From: Porticoccus hydrocarbonoclasticus MCTG13d
GTDB lineage: Bacteria > Pseudomonadota > Gammaproteobacteria > Pseudomonadales > Porticoccaceae
Length of the DNA: 64,000 nucleotides
Assembly (NCBI RefSeq): GCF_000744735.1
Contig: NZ_JQMM01000001.1
Span: forward strand, 868,001 to 932,000
Reading direction: 5' to 3'
A program made the position numbers and the translations under genes. Numbering within the stretch: the stretch's first letter is position 1; each line of letters starts with the position of its first letter. Below, piece after piece: positions 1-8,267 of this stretch. The notes under the pieces are model-generated. The model saw only the letters and a list, made by a program, of their open reading frames with translations, had not been told where the DNA came from and ran no database searches.

Positions 1-143
1 GCAATAAGTGTTGTAGGGCAATGGTTCCGGAGGTGGTCCATAACCGGGGTTTTGGCTGCCTGTACAGCATTGGATTCTTTGCTGTCGCTGTGGCCATAGC
101 CGTCAAGCACCAGCAAAACCAGCGGTTTTTTTTGCTCGCTCAT
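1..143 (-). CDS. gpmI: Phosphoglycerate mutase, cofactor-independent, N-terminal fragment (cut by window edge)
   Basis: Only the first 47 codons are present; the gene runs off the left edge. The product would interconvert 3- and 2-phosphoglycerate in cytosolic glycolysis/gluconeogenesis. The fragment starts MSEQKKPLVLLVLDGYG and continues with NAVQAAKTPVMD. The LDG(W/Y)G motif near the N-terminus supplies an Asp metal ligand in the Mn-dependent GpmI family, and the N-A-x-x-A-x-T-P stretch is also typical. It is divergent from yibN-grxC-secB, the order known in other gammaproteobacteria. The rest of the enzyme, including the catalytic Ser, cannot be seen. Confidence 0.88.
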   Translation of the reverse strand, partial: MSEQKKPLVLLVLDGYGHSDSKESNAVQAAKTPVMDHLRNHCPTTLI

Positions 144-306
144 GATTTCAGTCAGGGGTTTTCCAGCAAGTTTGAATAGTAGGTGAATCTTACCTGTAAA
201 GGTGTTTCAGTGCTAATGGTGGTTCCTAGAGAAGAGCGTGGTGTGTATACTTTCGCAGCTTCCCGGGGCCGGTTTGGTCCGGCCCGTAACTGTAGGTATC
301 TTAATC

Positions 307-717
307 GTGGAATTCTTTGTTTTTATCAGCGAGCAGTGGGTGCTGGTGAGTGTATTGCTGATATTGATTTATCTGTTTGCAATCAATGAACGCATTAAAA
401 GTGGCAGACCCCTGTCAGTCCATGCCGTTACTCGTATGATCAATGCAGATGAAGCATTGTTGCTCGATATTCGGGACAGCAAGGAGTTCAAAGCGGGACA
501 TATTGCCGGAGCGGTGAATATTCCCCAGACAAAACTGTCAGACAAACTTGCTGAGCTGGATGAGCACCGTGAAAAATTTATTATTATCGCCGACAAGGTG
601 GGGCAGAACGCTGGTGCTGCGGGACGCCGGCTGCGGCAAAACGGCTTTAAGGTATTCCGGCTTACCGGCGGTATGATGGAGTGGCAGAGTCAGCAACTGC
701 CGGTTGTCAAAAGCTGA
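307..717 (+). CDS. yibN: Membrane-anchored rhodanese-like protein, YibN type
   Basis: The protein is about 136 residues when read from the GTG at 307 (MEFFVFISEQ). That start puts a single membrane segment at the extreme N-terminus (roughly residues 3-24), as in YibN; longer in-frame reading from 238 adds an unlikely leader. A rhodanese domain follows, with LLDIRDSKEFKAGHIAGAVN near residue 60. The active-site loop reads ADKVGQN, so the position of the persulfide-carrying Cys is Asp. From memory E. coli YibN also has Asp there, so the domain is probably not a sulfurtransferase. The next gene, grxC, begins 1 nt after the stop. Exact function is unknown. Confidence 0.85.
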   Translation: MEFFVFISEQWVLVSVLLILIYLFAINERIKSGRPLSVHAVTRMINADEALLLDIRDSKEFKAGHIAGAVNIPQTKLSDKLAELDEHREKFIIIADKVGQNAGAAGRRLRQNGFKVFRLTGGMMEWQSQQLPVVKS

Positions 718-718
718 C

Positions 719-982
719 ATGGTTGCGGTAAAAATCTACACCACCCGTAGTTGTGGTTACTGTGTCGCAGCAAAGAATCTTCTTGCGGCAAAAGAGTTGT
801 CTTACCAGGAAATTTCTGTAGATAACGATCCGGCCATGAGGCGAGAGTTGGTGGTGCTGAGCGGTTACCACACCGTCCCCCAGATCTGGATTGGTGAGAC
901 CCATATTGGCGGTTATGATGACCTGCGCCGCATGGAGCAACAGGGCGAATTGGATACTATTATCGCTGATCATAACAGTTGA
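719..982 (+). CDS. grxC: Glutaredoxin 3 (GrxC type)
   Basis: This is an 87-residue monodomain glutaredoxin, a cytosolic glutathione-dependent thiol-disulfide reductant. The redox motif is C12-G-Y-C15 rather than the usual CPYC. The cis-proline motif TVPQIWIG and the glutathione-binding GGYDDL follow, as in GrxC. I start it at the ATG at 719, directly after the yibN stop; an upstream in-frame ATG at 704 overlaps yibN and adds only five residues. It sits in the conserved order yibN-grxC-secB. The CGYC motif with both cysteines argues for a dithiol enzyme, not a monothiol CGFS iron-sulfur carrier. Confidence 0.93.
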   Translation: MVAVKIYTTRSCGYCVAAKNLLAAKELSYQEISVDNDPAMRRELVVLSGYHTVPQIWIGETHIGGYDDLRRMEQQGELDTIIADHNS

Positions 983-1065
983 AGTGAGCTGCCTGGAGTC
1001 CTGATGCTGCCATGTCGGTACATGATTGGCCAGGCACAAATATTGAGTGAATATAAGGCATGACT

Positions 1066-1575
1066 ATGACAGAAGAAAACGTTACTGATGACGCGGCAGC
1101 TGGCACCGAATCTCCACAGTTTGCCCTGCAGCGGGTTTACCTGAAAGACCTTTCATTCGAAACTCCCATGGGTCCTGAGGCTTTTCATCGCGAGCTGAAG
1201 CCGCAAATTGCACAGGAATTGGCGACTAAAACCAACCGGCTGGATGAGACGCACTTTGAAGTCGTTATCACCGTGACGATCACGGTTAAAGACGGCAACG
1301 ACACGGTTTACCTTATTGAAGTACATCAGGCGGGTGTGTTTCTCGTCAAGGGGCTGGATAAGTCCCAGATGACACACGCCATCAATGTGCTTTGCCCTGC
1401 AACCCTGTTTCCCTATGCCAGGGAGGTGGTAGACAATATTGTGATCAAGGGTACTTTCCCGGCCTTGATGTTACCGCCAGTCAATTTTGAAGCGCTATTT
1501 GCCCAAGCTGTTGCCGAGGCGAAAGAAAAGAAAGAGCAGGAAGCTGAGTCGGATAAAAAAGATGTAACGCACTAA
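1066..1575 (+). CDS. secB: Protein-export chaperone SecB
   Basis: SecB is a cytosolic tetrameric chaperone that holds preproteins unfolded and delivers them to SecA. The protein is about 169 residues, near the usual 155-170, with the family stretches FALQRVYLKDLSFE at the N-terminus, VYLIEVHQAGVF in the middle and LCPATLFPYAREVV later. The C-terminus is acidic and lysine-rich (EQEAESDKKD). I prefer the ATG at 1066 because AAGG at 1055-1058 is 7 nt upstream of it, but only 1 nt from the ATG at 1060. It follows grxC by about 80 nt. The partner secA is at the other end of the window. Confidence 0.95.
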   Translation: MTEENVTDDAAAGTESPQFALQRVYLKDLSFETPMGPEAFHRELKPQIAQELATKTNRLDETHFEVVITVTITVKDGNDTVYLIEVHQAGVFLVKGLDKSQMTHAINVLCPATLFPYAREVVDNIVIKGTFPALMLPPVNFEALFAQAVAEAKEKKEQEAESDKKDVTH

Positions 1576-1634
1576 GCTCAGGCCGGTTGAGTCGGCAATT
1601 TCTGCAGGTTCGACTGGCTGACGGGTTGCCCGTA

Positions 1635-3050
1635 TTAATGATCTTCTTCATCATTCATCCCCAGCTCTTTCAGTTTTCGGGTGAGCGTATTCCTTCCCCA
1701 TCCCAATAATTCTGCTGCATCACGTTTTCGTCCACGGGTATGATTCAGTGCCGTTTCGATCAGGGTGCGCTCAAAAACTGGCACAGCTGACGCAAGTATA
1801 TCCTGCCGACCGGCATGCAACTCGGCATCAGCCCAACTCCGCAATTGTTGTTGCCAGCTTCCCGATGTGACATTTTTTTCCACCGGGCTGTCGCGCAACT
1901 CCGGTGGCAGGTCTTCCATATGTACCTCCCGGCCAGATGCCATTACGGTCAGCCAGCGACAGGTATTTTCCAGCTGACGAACGTTGCCAGCCCAGGGGAG
2001 GAGGCTGAGGAACTGCTCAACCTCGCTGGACAGAGTCTTGGTCTCTGTCTCAAGCTCCTTGGCGGCCCGCTGGAGAAAATATTGCATCAACATGGGAATA
2101 TCTTCCCGCCGATCTGCCAGTTTTGGTAGGTGAATGCGGATGACATTCAGGCGGTGAAACAGATCCTCACGAAAACGATTTTCCACCACCAGTTGTTCAA
2201 GGTTCTGGTGAGTGGCGGCAATGATACGCACATCGACTTTTACCGGTGTGTGCCCGCCGACCAGATAAAATTCACCGTTAGCCAGTACCCGCAGCAACCG
2301 TGTTTGTGCTTCGGGCGGCATATCTCCGATTTCATCGAGAAAAAGTGTCCCGCCATCGGCCTGTTGAAATCTGCCTTCACGTCGCTGGGTTGCACCGGTA
2401 AAAGCCCCTTTTTCATGACCAAATAGTTCAGATTCAATCAAATCATGGGGGATCGCTGCCATGTTGAGAGCGACAAAACGTTTGTTGTGGCGTGGGCTGT
2501 GATCATGTAATGCCTTGGCGACCAGTTCTTTGCCGGTGCCGGACTCGCCATTGATTAGCACAGTAATGTTGGAGTGGGACAGTCGCCCTATGGCGCGGAA
2601 AACCTCCTGCATGGCCGGCGCTTCACCGATAATTTCACCGCTGATGTCAATGTCGTTCTCAACCGGCTTGCGATTCTGTTCTGTGACAAAATTAATGGCT
2701 CTATTGGTCACCGCAACGAGTTCGTCGAGGTCGAATGGTTTGGGTAGATACTCGAAGGCGCCCCCCTGATAGGCCGCTACCGCACTGTCCAGGTCAGAGT
2801 GAGCCGTCGTGATAATTACCGGCAGTGCCGGGTTGCTGGTGTGAATCCGTTGCAGTAGTTGAAGGCCGTCAATACCTGGCATGCGGATGTCGCTGATGAT
2901 GGTGTCGGGCTGTTGCTTGTCGAGTTTGGCGATCAGTTCGCTGGCATTTTCAAAGCTGGTGACATCGAGATCTGCACGACTCAGTGCTTTCTCCATTACC
3001 CAGCGGATTGAACGGTCGTCATCGACTATCCATACAGTTCGTTTGTCCAT
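1635..3050 (-). CDS. glnG: Nitrogen regulation response regulator NtrC (GlnG)
   Basis: This 471-residue sigma-54 activator responds to nitrogen limitation. The receiver domain spans about 1-120, with the phospho-acceptor D54 (ISDIRMPG) and the conserved Lys at 104 (LPKPF). The AAA+ domain has Walker A GESGTGKE at 168-175 and the sigma-54-contacting loop GAFTGA at 215-220. A Fis-type helix-turn-helix ends the protein (RGRKRDAAELLGWGRNTLTRKLKELG, positions near 440-465). It lies 3 nt downstream of glnL, its kinase, so the two are cotranscribed. Predicted targets in this window are the two NtrC sites before glnA and one before glnL. It converges on secB with no clear terminator between. Confidence 0.97.
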   Translation of the reverse strand: MDKRTVWIVDDDRSIRWVMEKALSRADLDVTSFENASELIAKLDKQQPDTIISDIRMPGIDGLQLLQRIHTSNPALPVIITTAHSDLDSAVAAYQGGAFEYLPKPFDLDELVAVTNRAINFVTEQNRKPVENDIDISGEIIGEAPAMQEVFRAIGRLSHSNITVLINGESGTGKELVAKALHDHSPRHNKRFVALNMAAIPHDLIESELFGHEKGAFTGATQRREGRFQQADGGTLFLDEIGDMPPEAQTRLLRVLANGEFYLVGGHTPVKVDVRIIAATHQNLEQLVVENRFREDLFHRLNVIRIHLPKLADRREDIPMLMQYFLQRAAKELETETKTLSSEVEQFLSLLPWAGNVRQLENTCRWLTVMASGREVHMEDLPPELRDSPVEKNVTSGSWQQQLRSWADAELHAGRQDILASAVPVFERTLIETALNHTRGRKRDAAELLGWGRNTLTRKLKELGMNDEEDH

Positions 3051-3053
3051 TTG

Positions 3054-4121
3054 TTATGCATCCAAAGGTAGATAGATCGTGAAACGTGTTTCACCACGCT
3101 CGTTATCACACTCGATCAAGCCGTGATGAAGGTGGATAGCTGATTGGGCAATGGGTAAGCCCAGGCCGCTGCCCTCGGCGCGGCCGCTGATCATCGGAAA
3201 GAAAATACGGTCCATGAGATTTTCGGGTATCCCCGGGCCGTTGTCCGTAATGTCAATTCGGCACACGACCTTGTGATGTGTTTTGCCGATGGTGAACTGA
3301 CGTTGTATTCGCGTTCTGAGCTTGATGGCAGGCCGCTTTTGGGGGCTATTGCGCAAGGCTTGGACCGCATTGCGGACGATATTGAGCATTGCCTGGATCA
3401 GTTGTCCCCTATCACCGCTGATTTCGGGAATGCTCGGGTCATAGTTGCGTTTGATCAGGATGCTGCCCCGGGTTTCTGCCTCAGCGAGCGCGGCGACATG
3501 CTCAAGAACCTCATGAATGTTTACCGGTAGAAACTTTGGCATGGTGTTGGGGCCGAGCAATCGATCGACAAGGTTACACAGGCGGTCTGTTTCAGCGGAG
3601 ATAATATCTGTGTACTCCCTTAGCTCCGGTTGATCATGCAAATCTTCCGAGAGTAATTGTGCGGCACCACGGATACCGCCCAGCGGATTTTTTATTTCAT
3701 GGGCGAGCCCCCGCACCAGATTCCGGGTAGTATCGTGAGTAGTGATGAGTGCCTCTTCACGATTGATTTTCATCAGCCGATCCATGGGTTGCATTTCCAG
3801 CAGCAACATTTCGGCCGAGGTTGTTTGTATGGGTGTGGCGGTAAAATCCACTGTGATATGTGATTGGTCAGGAAGCGTTAGTGGTGCCTGTCGCTGGGTA
3901 AAGGGGTGGTTGGTCGCCAGGGCCTCTTTTAGCGAATCGTAAGTACCGTCCCCGGTATCAAAAAGGGTGTTAACGGAGTTTCCGCAGAAGCGCATGGCGC
4001 TCACTGCCAGGAGACTTTCTGCAGCAGGATTCAAGTAGCATATATCCAGCTCGTCATTCAGCAATAGCACAGCCGTGCTGAGATTATCCAGTAATAGGTG
4101 GTGGAGCTGGTGGTCAGTCAT
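3054..4121 (-). CDS. glnL: Nitrogen regulation sensor kinase NtrB (GlnL)
   Basis: This 355-residue cytosolic histidine kinase/phosphatase phosphorylates NtrC and is controlled by PII proteins. An N-terminal PAS-like domain (about 10-110) has no membrane segment. The H-box GLAHEIKNPLGG places the phospho-acceptor at H141. The ATP-binding domain shows the N-box NIVRNAVQAL, the G1 box DNGPGIPENL and the G2 box GSGLGLPIA. It is directly upstream of glnG. A near-consensus NtrC site lies about 160 bp upstream of its start (4282-4298), suggesting feedback by NtrC as known for the E. coli glnL promoter. Confidence 0.97.
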   Translation of the reverse strand: MTDHQLHHLLLDNLSTAVLLLNDELDICYLNPAAESLLAVSAMRFCGNSVNTLFDTGDGTYDSLKEALATNHPFTQRQAPLTLPDQSHITVDFTATPIQTTSAEMLLLEMQPMDRLMKINREEALITTHDTTRNLVRGLAHEIKNPLGGIRGAAQLLSEDLHDQPELREYTDIISAETDRLCNLVDRLLGPNTMPKFLPVNIHEVLEHVAALAEAETRGSILIKRNYDPSIPEISGDRGQLIQAMLNIVRNAVQALRNSPQKRPAIKLRTRIQRQFTIGKTHHKVVCRIDITDNGPGIPENLMDRIFFPMISGRAEGSGLGLPIAQSAIHLHHGLIECDNERGETRFTIYLPLDA

Positions 4122-4281
4122 CTCTCTGCTTCATTACGGCTTCTTACAGACTGGGCAGTATTGCCTCTTTATGGTTCAGTACCAGTAAATACATAGCAAT
4201 TACTGGGCCAGCTTTGTTGTGGCTGTAAGGTGCCTGAACCCCGGTGCATGTGGCTAGAGTGTAGTTAAAGAATTGTTATTT

Positions 4282-4298
4282 TGCACCAACATGGTGCT
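4282..4298 (-). promoter_or_regulatory. Putative NtrC binding site upstream of glnL
   Basis: The site reads TGCACC-AACAT-GGTGCT, matching the NtrC consensus TGCACC-N5-GGTGCA at 11 of 12 specified positions. It lies between the stop of the DUF4124 gene and the glnL start. A TTG-containing possible -35 overlaps it, but the matching -10 is poor. In E. coli an NtrC site overlaps glnLp and represses it, so autoregulation is the natural reading, but this is inference. Confidence 0.7.
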
Positions 4299-4301
4299 CT
4301 G

Positions 4302-4832
4302 CTAGGGGTTGTGCAATATGGAGTGGCGTTTGACATGGATGGTAATGATGTCTGACTGGCCAAGTTGGTTGTCGGAGCCGTCAACCACCTGTGCTTGGAG
4401 AGTATGTTTGCCGCGTATCAGTGAATCTATCACGAATGATGTGGCCGGAACTGCTGGGCCGTGGGGCTGGCCATTGTGTAGTAATTGTACCCGGTGCCCC
4501 GATCTAAGTGCGGGTTCTAGGTATACCTGTACCACCACCTCAAGCTGCCCGGGCGGGATCGTGGAGTCCTGAGCGGGTGATAGAATGACGACTTCCTTAT
4601 AACTGACTTCCTCTTTTTGGCTATTTCTGGCAGGTTTTTTCGGTGCCAAGGCGGGCTGTGTGTTGATTGAGGGCAAAGTGAGCTCTTCAGCAGATGTATC
4701 ATTGGCAGGAGGCTGATCGGTGTATTTAACATTGCCCTTTTCATCCACAGTGCGATAGACCTGAGCAGCAACGGTCAGTGAAAGCATCAGTGCCAACAAT
4801 GCGATAACGGTTTTACTTTTCTGCAGTGACAT
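4302..4832 (-). CDS. DUF4124 domain periplasmic protein
   Basis: The protein has 176 residues from the ATG at 4832, preferred because GGGAG lies just upstream; an in-frame ATG at 4859 would add nine residues and place a charged stretch before the signal peptide. The N-terminus MSLQKSKTVIALLALMLS is a Sec signal peptide ending near AAAQ-like sequence (TVAAQVYRTV). DUF4124 follows (VYRTVDEKGNVKYTDQPP). After a Pro/Lys-rich linker, residues of about 85-170 look like an Ig-like fold (LSPAQDSTIPPGQLEV). Function is unknown. It lies between glnA and glnL on the same strand; from memory Pseudomonas has DUF4124 genes in this interval too. Confidence 0.75.
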   Translation of the reverse strand: MSLQKSKTVIALLALMLSLTVAAQVYRTVDEKGNVKYTDQPPANDTSAEELTLPSINTQPALAPKKPARNSQKEEVSYKEVVILSPAQDSTIPPGQLEVVVQVYLEPALRSGHRVQLLHNGQPHGPAVPATSFVIDSLIRGKHTLQAQVVDGSDNQLGQSDIITIHVKRHSILHNP

Positions 4833-4879
4833 GGCTTTCTCCCTACGAATAGTTTTCAAGACTAACTCTGCTTTGACAA

Positions 4880-4917
4880 AAGAAAAAGCCCGCCATTCGA
4901 AAATGACGGGCTTTTTT
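4880..4917 (-). terminator. Intrinsic terminator of glnA
   Basis: On the minus strand a 10-bp stem (GCCCGTCATT with AATGGCGGGC, one U-G pair) closes a TTCG tetraloop and is followed by TTTTTCTTTT. It lies about 40 nt after the glnA stop. The A-run on its other side gives a T-tract on the plus strand, but no plus-strand gene ends here. Confidence 0.9.
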
Positions 4918-4955
4918 ATTTACTCAGCTACAGCAGCTGAGAGCAGATCTTCTGC

Positions 4956-6362
4956 TTAAACCGAGTAATACATGTCGAACTCTATCGGGTGAGTGGTGTG
5001 CTCAACCCGGTAAACTTCCTGCATTTTCAGCTCAATGTAGGCATCGATCATGTCATCGGTAAAGACACCACCAGCGGTGAGGAAAGCTCGGTCTTCATCG
5101 AGGTTGCTCAGTGCTTCACGCAAGCTGCCACAAACTTGCGGGATCGCGGCGGCTTCTTCCGGGGGCAGGTCATAGAGATCCTTGTCTGCAGGGTCGCCAG
5201 GGTGAATCTTGTTTTGTACGCCGTCGAGACCGGCCATCAACATGGCAGCAAAAGCCAGGTAGGGATTGGCAATCGGGTCGGGGAAGCGGGCCTCAACGCG
5301 TTTTCCTTTGGGCGATGCAACGTAGGGAATGCGGATTGAAGCAGAACGGTTCCGGGCCGAATAGGCGAGCATCACTGGTGCCTCAAAGCCCGGAATCAGA
5401 CGCTTGTAGGAGTTGGTGCCGGGATTGGTGAATGCGTTAAGGGCTTTGGCGTGCTTGATGATGCCGCCGATATAATACAGGGCCGTTTCGGACAGGCCTG
5501 CGTAACCGTCACCGGCAAACTGGTTGACGCCGTCTTTCCAGAAAGACTGGTGACAATGCATGCCGGAGCCATTGTCACCAACAATGGGCTTGGGCATGAA
5601 TGTGGCTGTTTTTCCATAGGCATGGGCCACGTTGTGAACACAGTATTTAAGTATTTGGGTTTCATCCGCTTTCTTGACCAGCGTGCTGAATTTCACGCCG
5701 ATCTCACATTGACCAGCAGTGGCCACTTCGTGGTGATGTACTTCCACATCCAGGCCCATTTGTTCCATTGCAGTACACATGGCAGCCCGGAGGTCGTGCA
5801 GTGAGTCAATCGGGGGTACCGGAAAATATCCACCTTTCACACGGGGGCGGTGACCCATATTGCCTTCAGCGTATTCATTTCCTGTGGACCAAGCGGCTTC
5901 CTCTGAGCTGATTTTGACAAAGCAGCCGCTCATGTCGATGCCCCACTTGATGTCATCGAAAACAAAGAACTCGGGTTCGGGGCCAAAAAAAGCGGTATCC
6001 CCAAGGCCGGTGGCGGCCAGGTATTGCTCGGCGCGCTTGGCTACAGAGCGAGGATCGCGCTCATAACCAGTCATGGTGTTGGGTTCCAGGATATCACAGC
6101 GAAGAATGACGGTGCTGTCGTCCGAGAAGGGATCGAGAATGGCTGTGCTGTCGTCGGGCATCAGGACCATGTCTGATTCGTTGATGCCTTTCCAGCCAGC
6201 AATGGATGAGCCATCAAACATTTGTCCGGTTTCAAAAAACTCCTCATCGACAGACTTTGAGGGAATGGTGACGTGTTGTTCTTTACCTTTTGTGTCGGTG
6301 AAACGCAGGTCTACCCAGCGAGATTCACTCTCTTTGATCAGGTTAAGAGTTTTATTGGACAT
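4956..6362 (-). CDS. glnA: Glutamine synthetase type I
   Basis: GlnA makes glutamine from glutamate, ammonia and ATP as a cytosolic dodecamer. The protein has 468 residues from the ATG at 6362, which has GGAGG 5-7 nt upstream; the in-frame ATG at 6374 lies upstream of that ribosome binding site. Visible signatures are [10 protein letters not shown] (N-terminal beta-grasp), PEPEFFVFD, the ATP/metal stretch [32 protein letters not shown] and NRSASIRIP. The adenylylation site is Y397 in [11 protein letters not shown], so GlnE-type control is expected. A sigma-54 promoter and two upstream NtrC sites precede it, and an intrinsic terminator follows. Confidence 0.98.
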   Translation of the reverse strand: MSNKTLNLIKESESRWVDLRFTDTKGKEQHVTIPSKSVDEEFFETGQMFDGSSIAGWKGINESDMVLMPDDSTAILDPFSDDSTVILRCDILEPNTMTGYERDPRSVAKRAEQYLAATGLGDTAFFGPEPEFFVFDDIKWGIDMSGCFVKISSEEAAWSTGNEYAEGNMGHRPRVKGGYFPVPPIDSLHDLRAAMCTAMEQMGLDVEVHHHEVATAGQCEIGVKFSTLVKKADETQILKYCVHNVAHAYGKTATFMPKPIVGDNGSGMHCHQSFWKDGVNQFAGDGYAGLSETALYYIGGIIKHAKALNAFTNPGTNSYKRLIPGFEAPVMLAYSARNRSASIRIPYVASPKGKRVEARFPDPIANPYLAFAAMLMAGLDGVQNKIHPGDPADKDLYDLPPEEAAAIPQVCGSLREALSNLDEDRAFLTAGGVFTDDMIDAYIELKMQEVYRVEHTTHPIEFDMYYSV

Positions 6363-6461
6363 TGGCTCCTCCAAGTGTGGATATCCGGTTTTGTAGGGTT
6401 GCCGAAAGCGGCAGCTCTGGGTTGAGTATATCGTTAGTTCAATGGTTTTGTTTTAATGGTT

Positions 6462-6477
6462 TGCAAGCAATGTGCCA
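6462..6477 (-). promoter_or_regulatory. Sigma-54 promoter of glnA
   Basis: Read on the minus strand the sequence is TGGCAC-ATTGC-TTGCA, a complete match to the sigma-54 consensus TGGCAC-N5-TTGCW. The start of transcription would be near 6452, leaving a leader of about 90 nt before glnA. The sigma factor gene rpoN and the activator gene glnG are both in this window. Confidence 0.92.
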
Positions 6478-6551
6478 ATATGAAGCAAAAGCCATGCCAT
6501 TGGTATCAGCCAAGTAAAACAACAGGTTATCAGTTTGGCAAGACGGTCTTT

Positions 6552-6568
6552 TGCACCATATTGGAATC
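6552..6568 (-). promoter_or_regulatory. Putative NtrC site, glnA-proximal
   Basis: The plus strand reads TGCACC-ATATT-GGAATC: one perfect half-site and a weak second half (GG only). Its centre is about 108 bp upstream of the predicted glnA start and 31 bp from the next site, close to three helical turns. This spacing strengthens a match that alone would be modest. Confidence 0.6.
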
Positions 6569-6582
6569 TATTTTATAAATTT

Positions 6583-6599
6583 TGCACTAAAATAGTGCG
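6583..6599 (-). promoter_or_regulatory. NtrC site, glnA-distal
   Basis: TGCACT-AAAAT-AGTGCG is a near-perfect dyad fitting the NtrC consensus with N5 spacing. Its centre is about 139 bp upstream of the predicted glnA start. With the site at 6552 it reproduces the -108/-140 enhancer arrangement of E. coli glnAp2. Confidence 0.78.
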
Positions 6600-6699
6600 A
6601 ATTGCTTGGGTCCGGTTGCAGTGTTTCATGATAAGCGGATTTGGCCACATTTGTAATATAATCTTGGGCCATTAAACACGAGCTACCGTCATTATCCCC

Positions 6700-8154
6700 A
6701 TGCATTTTATCGTCAAGCTTTTCCCCGAGATTACCATTAAGAGTCCCCCTGTCCGCAAGCGTATGACCCGCCAGCTGAGGGATAATCTTCGCAAATTACT
6801 ATTGAACATCAATCCTGCCATCCATCTTCAACAGGACTGGGAGAAAGTTCAGGTCGTCGGCCCTGCCGACGAGGAGCTGGCCCGCCAGGTTGTAGATCTG
6901 TTGGGCAGAACCCCAGGAATCGCCAAATTTGCCCGAATACAGCGCTATCCGCTGGGAGATTTTGATGATGTAGTTGAAAAAACACTGACTTTTTGGCGGG
7001 GTCGCCTGGATAACAAAAGTTTTGCTGTTCGCGTGAAACGGGTTGGCGAACATGGGTTCAAGTCCAGTGATCTCGAGCGTTATGTCGGTGCTGCCCTGCT
7101 GAGCCACTGTGACTCAGCCCGCGTTAATCTTAAGCAGCCGGATGTCACCGTCCGTCTGGAGATCCGTCACAACGAGCTTTATGTGGTTCAAGCGGTTTAT
7201 CCCGGGTTGGGTGGCTTCCCTCTTGGTACCCAGGATGCAGTAATTTCACTACTGTCGGGTGGGTTTGATTCCTCTGTGGCCAGTTACCTCACTATCAAGC
7301 GGGGCCTGTGCACACATTATCTGTTTTTTAATCTGGGTGGACGAAATCATGAGGTGGGGGTAAAACAGGTGGCCTCTTATCTGTGGCAGAAATATGCCAG
7401 TTCCCACCAAGTGCACTTTATAACAATCCCGTTCGCCGGTGTGGTGGAGGAAATCCTGACCAGGGTTGGCAATGCGGAAATGGGGGTTGTTCTGAAGCGT
7501 ATGATGCTACGTGTCGCCAGTGAAGTCGCCAGGGAGCTTAAAATTGATGCACTGGTGACGGGTGAGAGCGTTGCCCAGGTATCAAGTCAGACACTGGCCA
7601 ATCTCGCGGTTATTGATGCGGTGACTGATGCGCTGGTCCTCCGGCCACTGATCACCGCTGACAAAGGTGAAATCATCGATATTGCCCGGGCCATAGGAGT
7701 GGAAGGTTTTGCGGCCAATATGCCTGAATACTGTGGTGTTATTTCGGTCAGGCCCACCACTCGTGCGACGGGCCAGAAGGTCGCTCACGAAGAGGAGAAA
7801 TTTGATTTCAGCGTATTAGAGCACGCGCTCGCCCATGCTCGTGTCCAGACCATCGATGAGGTGCTGAACGATAACGGCATCATTCCTCTGGATGTCTTTG
7901 AAAACCCACCACCGGACTCAGTGATCCTGGACATTCGCCATCCTGAGGAGGTTTATTCCCGGCCATTGAATGTGCCTGAAGCAGAGGTAGAGCTGATGCC
8001 TTTTTATACATTGCAGGGCCGGTTCCGCGAGCTGAAACAGGCCTCCCGGTATGTGCTGTATTGTGACAGGGGGGTGATGAGCCGACTGCATGCGGAGCAC
8101 CTGATAGAGCAGGGTTTCTGCAATGTGGGCGTTTATCGCCCTGCCCGAAAATAA
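6700..8154 (+). CDS. thiI: tRNA 4-thiouridine synthase / thiamine sulfur transferase ThiI with rhodanese domain
   Basis: ThiI transfers persulfide sulfur to U8 of tRNA and, in enteric-type enzymes, to ThiS for thiamine. The 484 residues match the long form: an N-terminal ferredoxin-like/THUMP region (about 1-165), a PP-loop ATP pyrophosphatase with SGGFDSSVA near residue 185, and a C-terminal rhodanese domain (about 400-484) whose active-site loop is YCDRGVMS with the catalytic Cys. EYCGVISVRPT near residue 345 holds the partner Cys for the disulfide in the catalytic cycle. It is divergent from glnA across a 337-bp region holding the glnA control sites; a TATAAT at 6657-6662 may be its -10, with no good -35. 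Confidence 0.97.
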   Translation: MHFIVKLFPEITIKSPPVRKRMTRQLRDNLRKLLLNINPAIHLQQDWEKVQVVGPADEELARQVVDLLGRTPGIAKFARIQRYPLGDFDDVVEKTLTFWRGRLDNKSFAVRVKRVGEHGFKSSDLERYVGAALLSHCDSARVNLKQPDVTVRLEIRHNELYVVQAVYPGLGGFPLGTQDAVISLLSGGFDSSVASYLTIKRGLCTHYLFFNLGGRNHEVGVKQVASYLWQKYASSHQVHFITIPFAGVVEEILTRVGNAEMGVVLKRMMLRVASEVARELKIDALVTGESVAQVSSQTLANLAVIDAVTDALVLRPLITADKGEIIDIARAIGVEGFAANMPEYCGVISVRPTTRATGQKVAHEEEKFDFSVLEHALAHARVQTIDEVLNDNGIIPLDVFENPPPDSVILDIRHPEEVYSRPLNVPEAEVELMPFYTLQGRFRELKQASRYVLYCDRGVMSRLHAEHLIEQGFCNVGVYRPARK

Positions 8155-8267
8155 AGGGTGCAAAGGCTTCGAAAAGCTCTATATATCTTAAATGTACCCG
8201 CAGATAATTTTTTATTCTTTGTGAATATTAATAATGCCTCTACCCTTGCTCACTCTGAGCAGGCGAA

